Of a DNA stretch of 64,000 nucleotides, positions 61,259 to 64,000 are shown one piece after another. A program made the translations under genes and the position numbers. Source of the stretch: Opitutaceae bacterium (GTDB lineage Bacteria > Verrucomicrobiota > Verrucomicrobiia > Opitutales > Opitutaceae); NCBI GenBank assembly GCA_030693515.1, contig JAUYAK010000006.1:1-64000 (forward strand). The letters run 5' to 3'. How positions within the stretch are numbered: the stretch's first letter is position 1; the number at the start of each line of letters is the position of its first letter. The notes beneath the pieces were generated by a model, which was not told the origin of the DNA, did no database searches, and worked only from the letters and a program-made list of their open reading frames with translations.

Positions 61259-62730
61259 GTCGCGCCGGCTCCGCCTGCGGTGATTTTCAAGTGGCTCACG
61301 CGAAAGACCGCGCCGCGCGGCGTGTTCTCGGTGCAGGTGATCTCCCAGCGGTGGGCGGAGACGATTTGCTGCACGATGGCCAGGCCGAGGCCGGCGCCCT
61401 TGGGCCGCATCGTGACGTAGGGCTTGAAGATGTTGGCCCGGTCGCCCTCTGGCACGCCCGGGCCGTCGTCGGCGATCTCCAGGGCGGCCTCGCCTGTTGC
61501 GGTGGCGGTCCAGTTGACCGCGATACTGCCGCCGATGTCCACCGCCTGCACGGCGTTGAGGAGAAGATTGAACAAGGCTTGGCGAAGCAGCGCGGCGTCG
61601 GCTTCCACCTTGAGCGCGGCGGTGCCGCAGGCGAGCCGGACTTGCTTTTCCTCGAGGTCGGGCTGGAGCGTCCGCGCGACATCGGCGACGAGAGCGGAAA
61701 GGTCGACGGGCGCGAGGTGGGCCTCGCGGGGCTTGGAATAGTGGATGAACTCGTTGAGTTGCACGGTCACGCGGTCGGCTTCCTCGATGATGGTGGTGGC
61801 GTGTTCCTTCAGCTTGGGCGAAGTCTGCGGCTCCATTGTGATCATGTGGGCCAGTCCGCGGATGAGGTTGAGCGGATTGCGCGTCTCGTGGGCGAGGCCG
61901 GCGGCGGCGAAATTCATGCCGCTGAGATGCGTGTTCATCTCGACCGCCTTGACGAGGCGGATCTGGAGTTCGGCGTTCTTGCGCAGATTGCGCCAGGCGA
62001 GCGCCGCCCCGAGTGCCGCGCCGGCGGCGAGCAGGCTGACGAGCGTGCGCAGGAGCAGATCGTTGCGCACGGCCGCGCGCATCTCGGCGGTGGAGAGCGA
62101 AATCACGAGGCTGTGCACGCCCTGTTTTTGGATCACCGCGTCGTATTCTTCGCGGCTCATCCAGGCGGGCCGGCCGAACGGTGAGCGCGGGGTCGCGGGG
62201 GGTGCGGCGGGTTCGCCCGTGTGCGGCACGGCGCCCTCCGGGATCCGGCGGTTGGTGCCCGGGCGAAAAGCCCGCGGATCATTGACGACGATGGCTGCGG
62301 GCGGCCGGGGACTGTCCTCGGTGGTGGCGGTGCCGAGGTCCATCACGTTCATCAGGGTGAGGGTGCTGTCGCGCCAGACCACGCCGGGGGCGTGCAGCGT
62401 CTCCTTGGTGGGCTCGAGATGCAGCCCGGCGCTGGCGATCGTCTCGCCGGTGGCGCCGAGGATGGCGATGGCCTCGAGTTCGCCGGGCCGCACGAGATCC
62501 TGCAGCGTGGCTTCGAGGCGATCTTTGGAAACGATGCCGCCGAAGCGGCGCTGCGAGCGGACGACGACACCCAAGGTCGAGGTGATGTCGCGTCCGCGGT
62601 TGATCAGGGCCTGGGCGGCGGCGCGCTCGAAGCGCGCGTGCTCCTGCGCTTGCCAGCCGCACACCGCCAGCACGGCCGCAATGAAAAGCGCGGCCAGCGC
62701 GAGGCGTTGATTGGCGGCAAACGGACCCAT
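61255..62730 (-). CDS. Membrane histidine kinase, partner of the sigma-54 regulator
   Basis: A protein of 491 residues; MGPFAANQRLALAAL was chosen as start in preference to a TTG 42 bases upstream. Two membrane helices (about residues 8-25 and 228-246) enclose a periplasmic sensor part of about 200 residues with a Pro-rich middle. The H box is GLAHETRNPLN with H281. The ATPase part has LFNLLLNAVQAV (N box), ADDGPGVPEGD and KGAGLGLAI (G boxes). The signal it senses is unknown. Confidence 0.93.
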   Translation of the reverse strand: MGPFAANQRLALAALFIAAVLAVCGWQAQEHARFERAAAQALINRGRDITSTLGVVVRSQRRFGGIVSKDRLEATLQDLVRPGELEAIAILGATGETIASAGLHLEPTKETLHAPGVVWRDSTLTLMNVMDLGTATTEDSPRPPAAIVVNDPRAFRPGTNRRIPEGAVPHTGEPAAPPATPRSPFGRPAWMSREEYDAVIQKQGVHSLVISLSTAEMRAAVRNDLLLRTLVSLLAAGAALGAALAWRNLRKNAELQIRLVKAVEMNTHLSGMNFAAAGLAHETRNPLNLIRGLAHMITMEPQTSPKLKEHATTIIEEADRVTVQLNEFIHYSKPREAHLAPVDLSALVADVARTLQPDLEEKQVRLACGTAALKVEADAALLRQALFNLLLNAVQAVDIGGSIAVNWTATATGEAALEIADDGPGVPEGDRANIFKPYVTMRPKGAGLGLAIVQQIVSAHRWEITCTENTPRGAVFRVSHLKITAGGAGAT

Positions 62731-62775
62731 GGGGCTGGCTTGGTTATCGGGCCAAGACCGCCCCTGTTCCAAGCT

Positions 62776-63906
62776 TCAATTCTTCTGGGGCGCGATGAAC
62801 CGGTTGAGCTCGGCGGTCTCGAAGGTCTTGGGCGTCATCTCGAGCCGGGCTTTCTCGCTGTCGCTCACTTTGCCGAGTTCGTCGGGCGTGGCGATGACAT
62901 GCGGGGTGAGGAAGATGAGGAGTTCGGTCTTCACCTTGCCAGTGGTCGTGCGGCGGAACGCGGCCCCGAGCAGAGGGATGTCGCCCAGGAGCGGAATTTT
63001 GTTCACGGAATCGCTCTTCTGCGCCGAGATGAGTCCGCCGATGACGATCGTCTGGTCGCTCTGGGTGACCACCACCGTGTCGGCGGAGCGTTTGTCGATC
63101 ACGGGCTGGCTGTTGATGGTGGTGACACTGAGGGAGGAGATCTCCGGTGAGACGATCATTTCGACCAGGCCTTGGCTGGTGATGAAGGGCGTGACTTTCA
63201 GGATGATGCCCACGTCCTGGTAGTTCACCGTGGTCGTGATCGCGTTGGAGTTGGTGTTGGTGGTCGAGCTCGCGAGCAGCGGAATCGTCTGGCCGACGAG
63301 GATGGTCGCCTGCTGGTTGCTGCGCGTCATGATCGAGGGGCGGGAGAGAATCTCGGTCTTGGCGATGCCGGAGAGGGCGTGGATGGTCGCGTTCACATCA
63401 CGGCCGACGAGCTGATAAAACGCGCCGTAAACGGTGCGATCCGCCAGCTGCTGGGCGACGCCGAAGCGCGAGGTGGCGATGCCCTCGGGGTTGGTCTTGA
63501 TCGCGATGGGGCCCTTGTAAACCGCCTCGGCCCCGAGATCGAAACTGTTGTCGTGCGTGACCTGCATGAAGACCACGTTGATGAGCACTTGGGGCTTCGG
63601 CTTGTCGAGGTTGGCGATGATCGTCCGGATGTTTTCGTTGGTGGCATCGTCGGTCACGACAATGAGCCGGCGGGTGTCGACATCGCTCGAGATCATCGCG
63701 TCGCCGACCATCGTGGTGTTCTGATACGAGCGGTTGGCGCCGGAGGTGGCGCCGCCGCCCCCGCCGCCGGTAAAGCCGCCGCCACCGGTGGTGGTGCCGC
63801 CGCGGGCGCCCGTTGTGCCCTGGGCGTGCACGTGCACGGTGCCGAGGAGGAGCGCTGCCGCCATGGTCGCGGCGCACGGGTGGAATCGGAGTTTTCGGAA
63901 ATTCAT
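62776..63906 (-). CDS. Short secretin (GspD/PilQ family)
   Basis: A protein of 376 residues with a signal peptide (cleavage near VHAQ, residue 29) and a Gly/Thr-rich linker (residues 30-60). One N-domain (LDKPKPQVLINVVFMQVTHD) leads into the secretin domain with VGQTIPLLASS, VGIILKVTPFI and KIPLLGDIPLLGAAFRR. Complete GspD or PilQ proteins have several N-domains and 600 or more residues, so this is reduced, or the preceding gene (ending at 63952) codes for a further part. It would form an outer-membrane pore for type II secretion or pili. Confidence 0.9.
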   Translation of the reverse strand: MNFRKLRFHPCAATMAAALLLGTVHVHAQGTTGARGGTTTGGGGFTGGGGGGATSGANRSYQNTTMVGDAMISSDVDTRRLIVVTDDATNENIRTIIANLDKPKPQVLINVVFMQVTHDNSFDLGAEAVYKGPIAIKTNPEGIATSRFGVAQQLADRTVYGAFYQLVGRDVNATIHALSGIAKTEILSRPSIMTRSNQQATILVGQTIPLLASSTTNTNSNAITTTVNYQDVGIILKVTPFITSQGLVEMIVSPEISSLSVTTINSQPVIDKRSADTVVVTQSDQTIVIGGLISAQKSDSVNKIPLLGDIPLLGAAFRRTTTGKVKTELLIFLTPHVIATPDELGKVSDSEKARLEMTPKTFETAELNRFIAPQKN

Positions 63907-63951
63907 GTTCAGATCAGGTTTCTTTCCAGATGGGAAGGTGAGGCGCTCGGG

Positions 63952-64000
63952 TTAGTTCGCGCGGGCGCCAGCCGCGGCGTTGTTCGTGCCGAGCTGGAGA
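63952..64000 (-). CDS. Last codons of a gene entering from the right edge
   Basis: On the minus strand the frame reads LQLGTNNAAAGARAN and stops at 63952-63954, 45 bases before the secretin start. Its identity cannot be determined from these residues; it may be part of the same secretion or pilus gene group. Confidence 0.45.
   Translation of the reverse strand, partial: LQLGTNNAAAGARAN

Overview
The window reads as a chromosomal segment of a high-GC Gram-negative bacterium, most probably Verrucomicrobiota of the Opitutales/Opitutaceae type. This is inferred from a VPDGG-type C-terminal sorting signal, a PEP-CTERM protein with autotransporter-associated beta-strand repeats, a very large TonB-dependent receptor of the Opitutus style, a formylglycine sulfatase, and ribosomal proteins with long Ala/Pro/Lys-rich tails. 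No 16S rRNA is present to prove it.

Bases 1-25670 form a nearly continuous information-processing block on the + strand: the end of rpoB, rpoC and a terminator, then after a long leader rpsL-rpsG-fusA-rpsJ, and the merged S10, spc and alpha operons from rplC to rplQ, ending in a strong terminator. tuf, rpmD, infA and rpmJ are missing from their usual places. Two genes of other kinds sit inside: a small exported protein between rpsS and rplV, and an adenylate-kinase-like protein without P-loop between secY and map. RpoC has lost three of the four cysteines of its second zinc site.

Bases 25700-37730 are mixed housekeeping and metabolism: a small zinc-ribbon membrane protein, lnt, a TonB-dependent receptor with an EF-hand loop behind its signal peptide, a TMTC-like GT-C/TPR membrane protein, an LDH2-family dehydrogenase, a RhaI-type sugar isomerase, tRNA-Leu(CAG), a KDPG/KHG-type aldolase, a small membrane protein, and a CobW-like protein with a degenerate P-loop.

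Bases 37750-58424 are an envelope and exopolysaccharide locus. Two divergently placed exosortase-type substrates (PEP-CTERM and VPDGG-CTERM, the latter with a good sigma-54 promoter) precede a + strand run: priming sugar transferase, FemAB-like protein, Wzc-like chain-length protein with a Walker A lacking lysine, a deacetylase-GT4 fusion, a six-hairpin protein, two GT2 enzymes, a second FemAB-like protein, a serine-type tRNA-like gene whose anticodon arm is closed by a GCAA tetraloop, an AsnB-like amidotransferase without its catalytic cysteine, a polymerase/ligase, a GT32 enzyme, a NodB deacetylase and two acyltransferases. No exosortase, Wza or flippase gene is in the window.

Bases 58437-64000 are on the - strand: a sulfatase, a sigma-54 response regulator with GAFPGA instead of GAFTGA, its histidine kinase, a short secretin, and the last codons of one more gene. 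The most unusual item is the tRNA-like gene at 50942-51036, placed directly behind a FemAB-like gene. Since seryl-tRNA synthetase does not read the anticodon, a non-translational seryl-tRNA donor for envelope modification is a testable idea; a tRNA pseudogene is the main alternative.
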